A stretch of 44,155 bases of DNA. It comes from Clostridia bacterium (GTDB taxonomy: Bacteria; Bacillota; Clostridia; Oscillospirales; UBA644). A model generated the notes under the pieces. It had not been told where the DNA came from and searched no databases. It saw nothing but the letters and a program-made list of their open reading frames with translations. Positions 1-7,061 of the stretch are shown here, one piece after another. How positions within the stretch are numbered: position 1 is the first letter of the stretch; the number at the start of each line of letters is the position of its first letter. The position numbers were made by a program, and so were the translations under genes. Location of the stretch: contig WHHJ01000010.1 in assembly GCA_014872655.1 (NCBI GenBank), positions 1 to 44,155 on the forward strand, given 5' to 3'.

Positions 1-66
1 CGGAATCTTTTTTATTAATGATAAGGTATCTTTTTAAAAAAGGATTAACAAATTTCAGACCAAACC

Positions 67-95
67 TTGCAAAAAGAATAAAAATATGGTATAAT
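67..95 (+). promoter_or_regulatory. Sigma-A promoter of the rlmB operon
   Basis: TTGCAA (67-72) and a perfect TATAAT (90-95) are separated by 17 bases. Transcription would start near 102, giving a leader of only about 23 nt before the ATG at 125. Confidence 0.8.
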
Positions 96-124
96 TATAT
101 ATTATAGAATTGAGTTGTTGCAGC

Positions 125-964
125 ATGAAAGACAGAAAAAATAATAAAAAACGAACCGGTTCAAACTCCCGGCCGTCTTTAAAAAAGTTTTCGGATAGAC
201 CGTCTTTTTCCAAGCAGGCTTCTGTTGATGCTGAAAATATTGTGATCGGACGCAATCCTGTACTGGAACTGATCAAAAGCGGTCGGACCGTTGAAAAAAT
301 TTATATCGCACATGGCGAACATGAGGGTTCGATCAAAAAAATCATTGCTATGGCAAGAGAAGCCGGACTGGTGATCGTAGAAGCGGACAAGGCAAAACTT
401 GAAAACATCTGCGGAAGCAAAAACCACCAGGGAATTCTGGCATTTTGCACCGACTACACCTATTTTTCCGTAGAAGAAATTCTCGATTATGCCGATGAAC
501 GCAATGAAAAGCCTTTTTTATTAGTGTTGGACGGCATTCAGGATCCGGGAAACCTGGGCGCATTGATTCGTACGGCAAATGCGAGCGGAGTACATGGAAT
601 CATCTTACCCAAACGCGGAGCATGTGGTTTGACGGCGGCAGTTTTTAAAGCGGCTGCCGGAGCATGTGAGTATGTACGGCTTGCCCGGGTAACGAACATC
701 ACAGACACCATTGAACAACTGAAAAAACGCGGAGTTTGGATTTACGGTGCTGACGGCGACGCGGAAAAAGACATGTACGGAACCGATTTTTCAGGTGCAA
801 CTGCCATCGTACTGGGAGAAGAAGGAAAAGGTCTTTCTCGCTTGGTCAAAGAGCATTGCGACTTTTTAACAAAGATCCCGATGTGCGGACAAATCAACTC
901 GCTCAACGTTTCTGTAGCCGGAGGCGTTTTTATGTACGAAGTCTTCCGACAACGGAAAGAATAA
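125..964 (+). CDS. rlmB: 23S rRNA 2'-O-methyltransferase, TrmH/SpoU family (RlmB-like)
   Basis: This is an AdoMet-dependent 2'-O-ribose methyltransferase of the SPOUT class. RlmB modifies a guanosine in 23S rRNA. The start used is ATG 125, which gives 279 residues; an in-frame TTG at 110 would add five residues, and neither has a strong SD. A basic, low-complexity N-terminus (about residues 1-35) precedes the substrate-binding domain, which begins with IVIGRNPVLELI. The three SpoU motifs are present: DPGNLGALIRTA (motif 1), VLGEEGKGL (motif 2) and IPMCGQINSLNVSVAGG (motif 3, knot and cofactor binding). It is the first gene of a plus-strand operon, with the next start 19 nt downstream. RlmB versus another TrmH paralogue cannot be settled from sequence alone. 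Confidence 0.88.
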   Translation: MKDRKNNKKRTGSNSRPSLKKFSDRPSFSKQASVDAENIVIGRNPVLELIKSGRTVEKIYIAHGEHEGSIKKIIAMAREAGLVIVEADKAKLENICGSKNHQGILAFCTDYTYFSVEEILDYADERNEKPFLLVLDGIQDPGNLGALIRTANASGVHGIILPKRGACGLTAAVFKAAAGACEYVRLARVTNITDTIEQLKKRGVWIYGADGDAEKDMYGTDFSGATAIVLGEEGKGLSRLVKEHCDFLTKIPMCGQINSLNVSVAGGVFMYEVFRQRKE

Positions 965-983
965 CGCATGGAGGTGCCCGTTT

Positions 984-2615
984 GTGGACGGCAACCGAAA
1001 TTACGAAAAACAATATCTACAGGCCGTTCGGCAAAAAAACAATTTGAGGATCAAAGTGATCATAACATTGATTGCAACGGGCGGAGCTTTTGCCCTGTCC
1101 TTCTTTCCGAATTGGATTGGATCCCCTATTTTGTCGGCAGTCCTTTGTGTCATCGTGGGCATTGTTTGTTTGAAAGAATTAAAGCAAGGAATCCTTTCTT
1201 TATTTAGCAAACAGCCACATATGAGCGCCTTTGGCGCTGCGGCCATTCTCTTTACTTTGATTCAATTGATCTGGACCATTGTAAGTAAGGAAAATCAAAC
1301 GGCATGTTTTGCTTGGGCCGTTTTCTTGTTTCTGTTTATTTCGTATTTATTAAAATACTGTTACATCCGATTATTCATTACAAATATTCAATTTGTTCGA
1401 GACAAAGACCTTTTTAGTGTGCAAACCGTAGACGCAGACCTAAAAAAGAGGTATATCAATAAAGTCTGTATGGTGACCCCGGTTCGAGAATTTCCGGAAA
1501 TCACCGACCGGATTTATTCGGGAGACCCTATGGAGAAACATAGTTATCCTTTTGTGCAAATCGCTATTGGAGTCTGTGTTGTTTTAGGTCTTATCAGCCT
1601 TTGGCTGCAAGGACCAGCAGTCATGTTTGCAACTTTTTCGGCGCTCACCTGTCTTTGTGCAGGGATTCCGGGGCAAACAGCATTTTTAATTCCTTATATT
1701 CGAACGCAAAAACAATTGCAGCAAGAAGGAAGCATCTTATTTGGCAGATACTCGATCAATCATCTGCGTCAAACACAAACGTTGCTGATTGAAGACAATG
1801 AATTGTTTCCGCCTAATCAGGTAACGTTGGAAAATATTCTGTTTACGGACAAGCCGCACATGGCAAAAGCTTTGGAATATGCTGTTGTTCTACTGAATGA
1901 AATCAGCAGCCCATTAGCCGAAAGTGTTTTTAAAATGTGCCATTTTTCCAAAGAAAACCTCTCGGCTATTTCCGCATTGCGCTCTATCCAAAATTATGGA
2001 TTAGTAGGAATCATCAATGACGATGAGGTCCATATGGGCAATCGCAACCTGCTGTTATCTTACGGAATAACGCCATTAAGTCAAGACAAAGAAACAGAAT
2101 TAGCCGCTCACGGAAAATCTGTGACCTATCTTGCCATCAACAAAAAGTTGGTTTTAGTCTTAGCAGCCAATTATTCGGTCAACCCGACTTTAAAACAAAA
2201 GACTGAAGAATTGGGGGATTTCAATATTTTAGTAGAATCCTTGGATTTTAACATCAATGAATATATGATATCCAGATGCTACAATATTCCGGATATCAAC
2301 ATCATGGTAACAGACAGCGAAGAAACCAAAATCCTTTATACCGCGCACAAAAAAATGGAGAAAAAAGAACCGGACCCGGTAATGATTACCACGAAAAGCG
2401 CGCTAGGTGCATTAAAAAGTATTTTATGGACAAAAAAATTAGTCCCCATTTCCGCCAGCTGTTCTTTTATAAAAAAGTTCAGTATTTACATCGGATTACT
2501 GCTTACGGAAGCGGCATTTTTGACGGTTCCCGGATTAGTAACTCCTTTATGGCTTGTCTTATATACGTTATTGTGGACCATTACAGCTTACATTATCAGT
2601 ATCCGCATCCACTAA
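984..2615 (+). CDS. Membrane protein: degenerate P1B-type ATPase-like pseudoenzyme
   Basis: The GTG start at 984 lies 8 nt after a GGAGGT SD; the product is 543 residues. About eight hydrophobic segments lie near residues 24-40, 47-64, 82-100, 106-124, 188-207, 211-238, 498-516 and 519-541. The order matches a heavy-metal P-type ATPase core. A helix with CLCAGIPG (223-230) sits where the CPC motif of TM4 would be. It is followed by an EGSILFGRYSINHL stretch, and then LLIEDNELF, where DKTGTLT should be. Only the Asp (271) remains and KTGT is gone. SSPLAES (308-314) resembles the HP-containing N-domain motif without its His. GIINDDEVHMGNRNLL resembles the conserved nucleotide-domain hairpin. 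TGD and GDGxNDxP are not recognisable. It should not couple ATP hydrolysis to transport. Its real role is unknown; a regulatory or structural membrane protein is an inference. It is co-transcribed with rlmB and yebC. Confidence 0.6.
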   Translation: MDGNRNYEKQYLQAVRQKNNLRIKVIITLIATGGAFALSFFPNWIGSPILSAVLCVIVGIVCLKELKQGILSLFSKQPHMSAFGAAAILFTLIQLIWTIVSKENQTACFAWAVFLFLFISYLLKYCYIRLFITNIQFVRDKDLFSVQTVDADLKKRYINKVCMVTPVREFPEITDRIYSGDPMEKHSYPFVQIAIGVCVVLGLISLWLQGPAVMFATFSALTCLCAGIPGQTAFLIPYIRTQKQLQQEGSILFGRYSINHLRQTQTLLIEDNELFPPNQVTLENILFTDKPHMAKALEYAVVLLNEISSPLAESVFKMCHFSKENLSAISALRSIQNYGLVGIINDDEVHMGNRNLLLSYGITPLSQDKETELAAHGKSVTYLAINKKLVLVLAANYSVNPTLKQKTEELGDFNILVESLDFNINEYMISRCYNIPDINIMVTDSEETKILYTAHKKMEKKEPDPVMITTKSALGALKSILWTKKLVPISASCSFIKKFSIYIGLLLTEAAFLTVPGLVTPLWLVLYTLLWTITAYIISIRIH

Positions 2616-2668
2616 TATTTTAACAATAAAATCAAATATTTTAATTTTAAAATCGGAGGCTCCTTTTT

Positions 2669-3397
2669 ATGTCAGGACATTCTAAATGGAATAATATCAA
2701 ACACAAGAAAGAAAAAACAGATATTCAACGTGCAAAGGTTTTTACCAAAATCGGCAGAGAAATCACGCAAGCTGTTAAAGAACTGGGACCCGACCCCGCA
2801 TCAAACACAAAGTTAAGAGATTTAATCGCTAAAGCAAAAGATAACAACGTTCCTTCTGATAACATCGACCGTGTTATTAAAAAGGCTGCAGGCGATTCTA
2901 ATACAGAAAATTATGAAAATATCACCTATGAAGGATATGGGCCTTGTGGCATTGCCGTCATTGTAGACTGTCTGACAGATAACCGTAATCGTACTGCAGG
3001 TAACCTGAGACATTATTTTGATAAAAACGGCGGAAATTTAGGTCAATCCGGCTCTGTAAACTGGATGTTCTCTAAAAAAGGAGTTATCGTCATCGACAAA
3101 GCTGAATATGACGAAGACACGTTAATGGAAAAATGTATGGAGGCTCCTATCGACGACTTTGTGGTAGAAGACGAAGTATATGAGATTTATACGCAACCGG
3201 ATGACGATTTCCGGCAGACCAGAGACTTTTTAAAAGAAAACGACTATACTTTTATTTCGGCAGAAGAGGCCATGGTTCCCAGCACCTATACGGCAATAGA
3301 CAGCGAAGAACTAAAAGAAAAAATGCAAAGATTACTCGATATGCTTGAGGATGACGACGATGTACAAAACGTCTACCACAACTGGGACGAAGAATAA
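2669..3397 (+). CDS. yebC: YebC/PmpR (TACO1) family protein
   Basis: The full-length 242-residue protein opens with the family signature MSGHSKWNNIKHKKEKTD and has the usual three-domain length. The mid-protein stretches YEGYGPCGIAVIV and NRTAGNLRHYFDKNGGNLG are also typical. The family was long annotated as a DNA-binding transcriptional regulator; more recent work on TACO1/YebC points to a role in translation on the ribosome. Which role applies here cannot be read from the sequence. The ATG is preceded by CGGAGG. The gap after the previous gene is 53 nt, with no terminator or convincing promoter, so it probably shares the rlmB transcript. It overlaps the next gene. Confidence 0.92.
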   Translation: MSGHSKWNNIKHKKEKTDIQRAKVFTKIGREITQAVKELGPDPASNTKLRDLIAKAKDNNVPSDNIDRVIKKAAGDSNTENYENITYEGYGPCGIAVIVDCLTDNRNRTAGNLRHYFDKNGGNLGQSGSVNWMFSKKGVIVIDKAEYDEDTLMEKCMEAPIDDFVVEDEVYEIYTQPDDDFRQTRDFLKENDYTFISAEEAMVPSTYTAIDSEELKEKMQRLLDMLEDDDDVQNVYHNWDEE

Positions 3398-3737
3398 TAA
3401 AAGTTTTGAACAGATCTTAATTGAAGAACGGGCAAAACGCGGATTAAGTCTGCGCGAAGCTAGTGCCCAAATTGGCATTGCACATACCTACTTGTCTTCT
3501 TTAGAAAAAGGCGCAGATCCCCGTTCAGGGAAAAAATTAACACCGTCCCCCGATGTTGTTTTTAAAATCTGTAAAGCATATGATTTGGATTTTTCGGAGG
3601 CCATTCCGTATATCACAATCCGAGGAGAATACGACTTTTACCTGTTTATTGCAAGAAAAATAAACGCACTGAAAAAGACAAATCCGCGGCAGTATAAAAA
3701 TTTGCTTGAAATTATTACCGGTTCCACAAAGGAGTAA
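3360..3737 (+). CDS. Xre-family helix-turn-helix regulator
   Basis: This is a single-domain, 125-residue DNA-binding protein of the lambda-repressor/Cro class. The HTH spans roughly residues 15-72: EERAKRGLSLREASAQIGIA is helices 1-2, and HTYLSSLEKG is the recognition region. A short helical tail follows. There is no metal or ligand domain. The ATG at 3360 lies inside the last 38 nt of yebC, with GAGG at 3347-3350 as a plausible SD; TTG 3345 and ATG 3351 are alternatives. The overlap implies translational coupling to yebC. The target is unknown; autoregulation or control of its own operon is possible. Confidence 0.75.
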   Translation: MYKTSTTTGTKNNKSFEQILIEERAKRGLSLREASAQIGIAHTYLSSLEKGADPRSGKKLTPSPDVVFKICKAYDLDFSEAIPYITIRGEYDFYLFIARKINALKKTNPRQYKNLLEIITGSTKE

Positions 3738-3743
3738 ACCACC

Positions 3744-4166
3744 ATGTCTCAGAAATGTAAGCATTGCGGATACGAAGCTTCTGACGAAGAGAAATACTGT
3801 CCTAAGTGCCGGAACGCTTTGGATTTTGCATACCAAAGCGAAACGACACAGAATGCAGAGAAAGACCTATTTGCGTTATCCAAAAAAGCTTTTATTTACA
3901 GTGTTCTTTGCATGATATGTGCGCCGCTCGGAGCTATTGCGGCAGCCTTTTTTCGGGGACAGCTTTTCTTGTATTCTCTTTCTGCCCTGTTGCCATGGGG
4001 AGCCTTTTTTATTGTCGGCATCATCTATTTATGGAAATCTGCAAAGGTGGCTCAAAAAAGATTTTTTGTTTTAGCCCTTCTACTGTTTTTATTTTCCGTT
4101 ATTGCGATACCGACCGTATGGATTCCTTTACGGATCTATCTGATGGGCACATTGGTATTATTTTAA
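3744..4166 (+). CDS. Zinc-ribbon membrane protein
   Basis: The 140-residue protein begins with a CxxC-x10-CxxC zinc ribbon (Cys 5, 8, 19 and 22). Three hydrophobic segments follow in the last 90 residues, at about 49-68, 74-97 and 105-135, so it is an integral membrane protein with a cytosolic ribbon. It starts 6 nt after the stop of the HTH gene, with an AAAGGAG SD, and is the last gene of the operon. A strong terminator follows at 4189-4218. Such ribbon-plus-TM proteins are common in Clostridia and mostly unassigned; no function can be given. Confidence 0.75.
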   Translation: MSQKCKHCGYEASDEEKYCPKCRNALDFAYQSETTQNAEKDLFALSKKAFIYSVLCMICAPLGAIAAAFFRGQLFLYSLSALLPWGAFFIVGIIYLWKSAKVAQKRFFVLALLLFLFSVIAIPTVWIPLRIYLMGTLVLF

Positions 4167-4188
4167 ATAAAAAATAAATTCAGTATAC

Positions 4189-4218
4189 AAAAAAGACTGC
4201 CATACAGCAGTCTTTTTT
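4189..4218. terminator. Bidirectional intrinsic terminator
   Basis: AAAAAAGACTGC (4189-4200) and GCAGTCTTTTTT (4207-4218) form a perfect 12-bp stem with a 6-nt loop and T-runs on both strands. It can end both the rlmB operon and the converging NYN operon. Confidence 0.92.
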
Positions 4219-4222
4219 AAAG

Positions 4223-4254
4223 ATGAAACTCTCCCTTTAAAGGGGGAGTTTCAT
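4223..4254. terminator. Second hairpin in the convergent terminator region
   Basis: A 14-bp stem (4223-4236 with 4241-4254, one G.T pair) closes a TTAA loop immediately after the stop codon of the minus-strand NYN gene. There is no good T-run directly after it on the minus strand. It probably assists the terminator at 4189-4218 or protects the 3' end. Confidence 0.6.
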
Positions 4255-4255
4255 T

Positions 4256-5080
4256 TTATCCTCGTTTTCCAGGTTTACGTTTATGCGAAGCGGTTAACGA
4301 CCGATCTACGGCCGGAGTCCATAACCCATCTGTTACCACTCTGTGCCAATTGGCCGTAATTGTTATAATACTTTTTCCAAATGAATTTTCTGTTTTCCGA
4401 ATCAAATAACCGTTGTCTACCAACCACTGCATGGCAGCTCGAACCGATTCTCGTGACACATTATATTTTCGGCTGACGGTTTCTACCGTCTTAATAAAAG
4501 TCGGTAACGCTTTTCTGCGTCGGTCGGACTTTTCCAAATCATTCAAATTATCAAAAATAAGTTGGAAATACGGTTTATACCGCTCTACATCATTGGGATA
4601 CTCAACCCACCAAGAAGCCGTTGTTTTCAGCTGATTGCTGAACCCGCCACGAATACCATATATCCCGACTTCTTTTTTACAAATATTCTTCAAGAAAGAT
4701 GCCGCAGAGTTAAAGTGCGCGTCGCCTGTAAATAAAATAAACACATCAATATTATCTCGATATGCCATCGCTGTTTGATAAATATGGTCCAGCATAATAA
4801 AATCCGTAAAATCTTTCTTGATTCGATTACTTACATTGGATGTTTCAATAATTTTACTGGAAAACCCACGGATTTTAGTCATTTCTTCCCGCAAAGCCGA
4901 ATTGTTTGAAAAATCTCCAAAAAAATAAATATCTTTTACGTCCAAGGTTCTGGACATATCTCTTACCCAACCACCAATATCCGGCTTAATATGAAACATT
5001 TTATTTAAGGAAATATACCAATGCTCATAATCAACAAACGCTATTGCTCGAGGCTTTCTTTCTTTGCTCTTAAAAAACAA
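4256..5080 (-). CDS. NYN-domain (LabA/DUF88-like) protein with C-terminal winged helix
   Basis: The 274-residue protein starts at TTG 5080, with AAGG 7 nt upstream; an in-frame stop just upstream limits other choices. The N-terminal NYN domain (about 10-160) belongs to the PIN-like nuclease fold. Candidate metal-binding acidic residues are D17 (FVDYEHW), D56 (FGDFSNN), D93/D98 and D120 (FTGDAHF). From about 190 there is a winged-helix-like segment (KYNVSRESVRAAMQWLVDNGYLI) and then a basic tail ending KRKPGKRG. This suggests a nucleic-acid-binding, possibly RNA-cleaving protein. Substrate and partners are unknown. It is the last gene of a three-gene operon, 36 nt after RNase H. Confidence 0.8.
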   Translation of the reverse strand: MFFKSKERKPRAIAFVDYEHWYISLNKMFHIKPDIGGWVRDMSRTLDVKDIYFFGDFSNNSALREEMTKIRGFSSKIIETSNVSNRIKKDFTDFIMLDHIYQTAMAYRDNIDVFILFTGDAHFNSAASFLKNICKKEVGIYGIRGGFSNQLKTTASWWVEYPNDVERYKPYFQLIFDNLNDLEKSDRRRKALPTFIKTVETVSRKYNVSRESVRAAMQWLVDNGYLIRKTENSFGKSIITITANWHRVVTDGLWTPAVDRSLTASHKRKPGKRG

Positions 5081-5116
5081 ACCGATACCTTATACCCTCC
5101 TTTCTGATATCAAATA

Positions 5117-5743
5117 TTATAAAATTCCCACTGCGCCCTTAGCTAGGATATCTGCCCGCTCGTTCCACTGGACGCCGGTGTGCGCCTGCACCTTTTTAAA
5201 AGAAATTTGCAGCGTATTTTGATACGTACGCAAATATTGGACATAGGCTTTCGCCACATAACTCTCCGCTTTCCACGCACCGGTAAACCAGGCACTGATG
5301 CCCGCATAATCATGACAAATCAAAATAGAGGCATACCCGTGATCAGACGCCCAACGGACGGCTGTCATCGTTGCCAGCAACTCACCGGATACATTCCTCG
5401 ATGAAACGGCTTGAGGATGATTTCCTGTTCCGCAAAGTTCTTCTTGTAACCCTTCCGTATCCAATAAAACGCACCCATAACCGTAGATCCCTGTCTGAGC
5501 ATTAAAGCTTCCGTCAACGTAGGCAATCACCTGTCCCGGCAACGGACAAGGTTCCTTATCCCCGCTGCCGTCCGAACAAGCGGACGGATCAGCGGAAGAT
5601 AAATAATCTTGAGCTTCCTGTAACGTTTTAAAAGACTTGTACTCTGCACACGAATATCCGTCTACAGCTTTTTTGCAAGTCTCCCAATCTTCAAATACTC
5701 CTGTTACTGAGCCCTTACGTACGGCATAGTATTTTTTTGCCAC
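5117..5743 (-). CDS. rnhA: Ribonuclease H1 with N-terminal hybrid-binding (viroplasmin) domain
   Basis: The enzyme cleaves the RNA strand of RNA-DNA hybrids. The 208 residues hold a hybrid-binding domain at 1-50 (KYYAVRKGSVTGVF...), an acidic Ser/Asp linker, and an RNase H domain from about 70. The catalytic carboxylates appear to be D77 (YVDGSF), E121 (SGELLA), D145 (CHDYAG) and D198 (NERADILAK), with the helper His 188 in AHTG. It lies 2 nt after the oxidoreductase stop and 36 nt before the NYN gene on one transcript, so two nucleic-acid enzymes are adjacent. Confidence 0.92.
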   Translation of the reverse strand: MAKKYYAVRKGSVTGVFEDWETCKKAVDGYSCAEYKSFKTLQEAQDYLSSADPSACSDGSGDKEPCPLPGQVIAYVDGSFNAQTGIYGYGCVLLDTEGLQEELCGTGNHPQAVSSRNVSGELLATMTAVRWASDHGYASILICHDYAGISAWFTGAWKAESYVAKAYVQYLRTYQNTLQISFKKVQAHTGVQWNERADILAKGAVGIL

Positions 5744-5745
5744 GA

Positions 5746-6810
5746 TTACAGTAAAACTTCTTTGCCTGTCTTTGCAGACTCGTAAATCGCATTGAGAATT
5801 TTAATCATATTAACGCCCTGAATCGGCTCAAAGTCCGGCTTAGCTCCGTTTAGAACCACATCGACAAAATGAACTAAGTTTGCCGCATGTCCGTTCGTGC
5901 CGCTTGTACGAGGACGAAGGTCATACAAATATCCATGATCTTCACCGGCAATATAAACGTCATTTTCGTTTACGATAGAACAGCCGGCTTTCGTACCTCT
6001 GAGTTCAACAAATTTCTTTTCATTTTCGATATTAGACGCCCAAGAAAATTCGATTTGCAAACAAGCGCCGTTATCAAACCGGATAAAGCCCATAGCAAGG
6101 TCTTCTACGTCAAAAGTTCCGTTTTCAACCTTTTCACCGTATGCGGCATGAACAGAGTCCGCAGAAGCTTCGTCATTGGCAAATTTTGTATAAGTACAGC
6201 CTGAAACAGCAACCGGCTTTGGATTACCCATCAGCCAAATAGACAAGTCAATCATATGGACGCCCAAATCAATCAGCGGACCGCCTCCGGATAATTCTTT
6301 GGTTGTAAACCAGCCGCCTTTACCCGGGATACCACGGCGTCGAATCCAGCCGCAACGTCCTGCGTAAATTTCGCCCATCTTGCCGTCTTCAATAAAGTTT
6401 TTAACAAAGATGGAACCGTTATAATACCGATTATTGCGCATAACCATCAATGTCTTTCCGGATTTTTCAGCAGCAGCTTTCATCTCTTCTGCCTGAGAAG
6501 CAAGCATACAGTCCGGTTTCTCACTAAATACGTGTTTGCCGGCATTCAGCGCAGCGATCGCAATAATAGAATGCAAATAGTTGGGGGTCGTGATATCGAT
6601 CGCATCGATCGACGGATCGTTGACCAAATCCATATAATCCTTTGTGGTGTAGCAGTCAAAGCCGAAATTTTTCTTATAAGCTTCCGCTTTGTCTATCACA
6701 ATATCACAAAGGGCCACCACTTCAACGTTTTGCATCCATTTGTAAGCATCGCAATGCACATTGCCCATACCACCGCAGCCTACCAGACCTACTTTGAGTT
6801 TCTTTTCCAT
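5746..6810 (-). CDS. Gfo/Idh/MocA family NAD(P)-dependent oxidoreductase
   Basis: The 354-residue protein has an N-terminal Rossmann fold with GCGGMG (11-16). SEKPD follows, with Lys 98 as the conserved catalytic lysine, and then the C-terminal alpha/beta domain with GGPLIDLGVHMIDL containing the conserved His and Asp. Family members oxidise or reduce sugars, inositols and related polyols; the substrate cannot be inferred here. The ATG is preceded by AGAGGTG. It is first in the operon with rnhA and the NYN gene. Nothing links it functionally to them beyond co-transcription. Confidence 0.9.
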   Translation of the reverse strand: MEKKLKVGLVGCGGMGNVHCDAYKWMQNVEVVALCDIVIDKAEAYKKNFGFDCYTTKDYMDLVNDPSIDAIDITTPNYLHSIIAIAALNAGKHVFSEKPDCMLASQAEEMKAAAEKSGKTLMVMRNNRYYNGSIFVKNFIEDGKMGEIYAGRCGWIRRRGIPGKGGWFTTKELSGGGPLIDLGVHMIDLSIWLMGNPKPVAVSGCTYTKFANDEASADSVHAAYGEKVENGTFDVEDLAMGFIRFDNGACLQIEFSWASNIENEKKFVELRGTKAGCSIVNENDVYIAGEDHGYLYDLRPRTSGTNGHAANLVHFVDVVLNGAKPDFEPIQGVNMIKILNAIYESAKTGKEVLL

Positions 6811-6870
6811 CGTATTGCACCTCTTTAATCTGATTTTTCCTATAAAGATCAGGTTTATCTATTATTCATT

Positions 6871-6899
6871 ATTATACCATTCCGGCACATAAAAATCAA
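6871..6899 (-). promoter_or_regulatory. Sigma-A promoter of the oxidoreductase-rnhA-NYN operon
   Basis: Read on the minus strand, TTGATT (6899-6894) is followed by 17 bases and a perfect TATAAT (6876-6871). The oxidoreductase start lies about 60 nt downstream. Confidence 0.8.
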
Positions 6900-7003
6900 T
6901 AGAATTTCCAAAATTTATATCCCATTTACATTTTATCGTTTTTACGCTTTATTTATAACAAAAAGGTTTCTTTAAACGAAAATAACAAGTTTTTTTATCC
7001 GTC

Positions 7004-7032
7004 TTGCAAGTAGACAAGAAGTGTGATATACT
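7004..7032 (+). promoter_or_regulatory. Sigma-A promoter of the Tet(M)-like GTPase
   Basis: TTGCAA (7004-7009), a 17-base spacer and TATACT (7027-7032). The leader is short (about 23 nt), with no room for the attenuator peptide that precedes acquired tet(M). Confidence 0.8.
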
Positions 7033-7061
7033 AAGGAAAGATTATGATTCGGAGGAAGAAT

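Noticed and set aside
1..66. 3' end of an upstream gene at the left edge
   Set aside because: Short open frames exist in the first 40 bases, but none can be told apart from chance and no terminator hairpin is clear.
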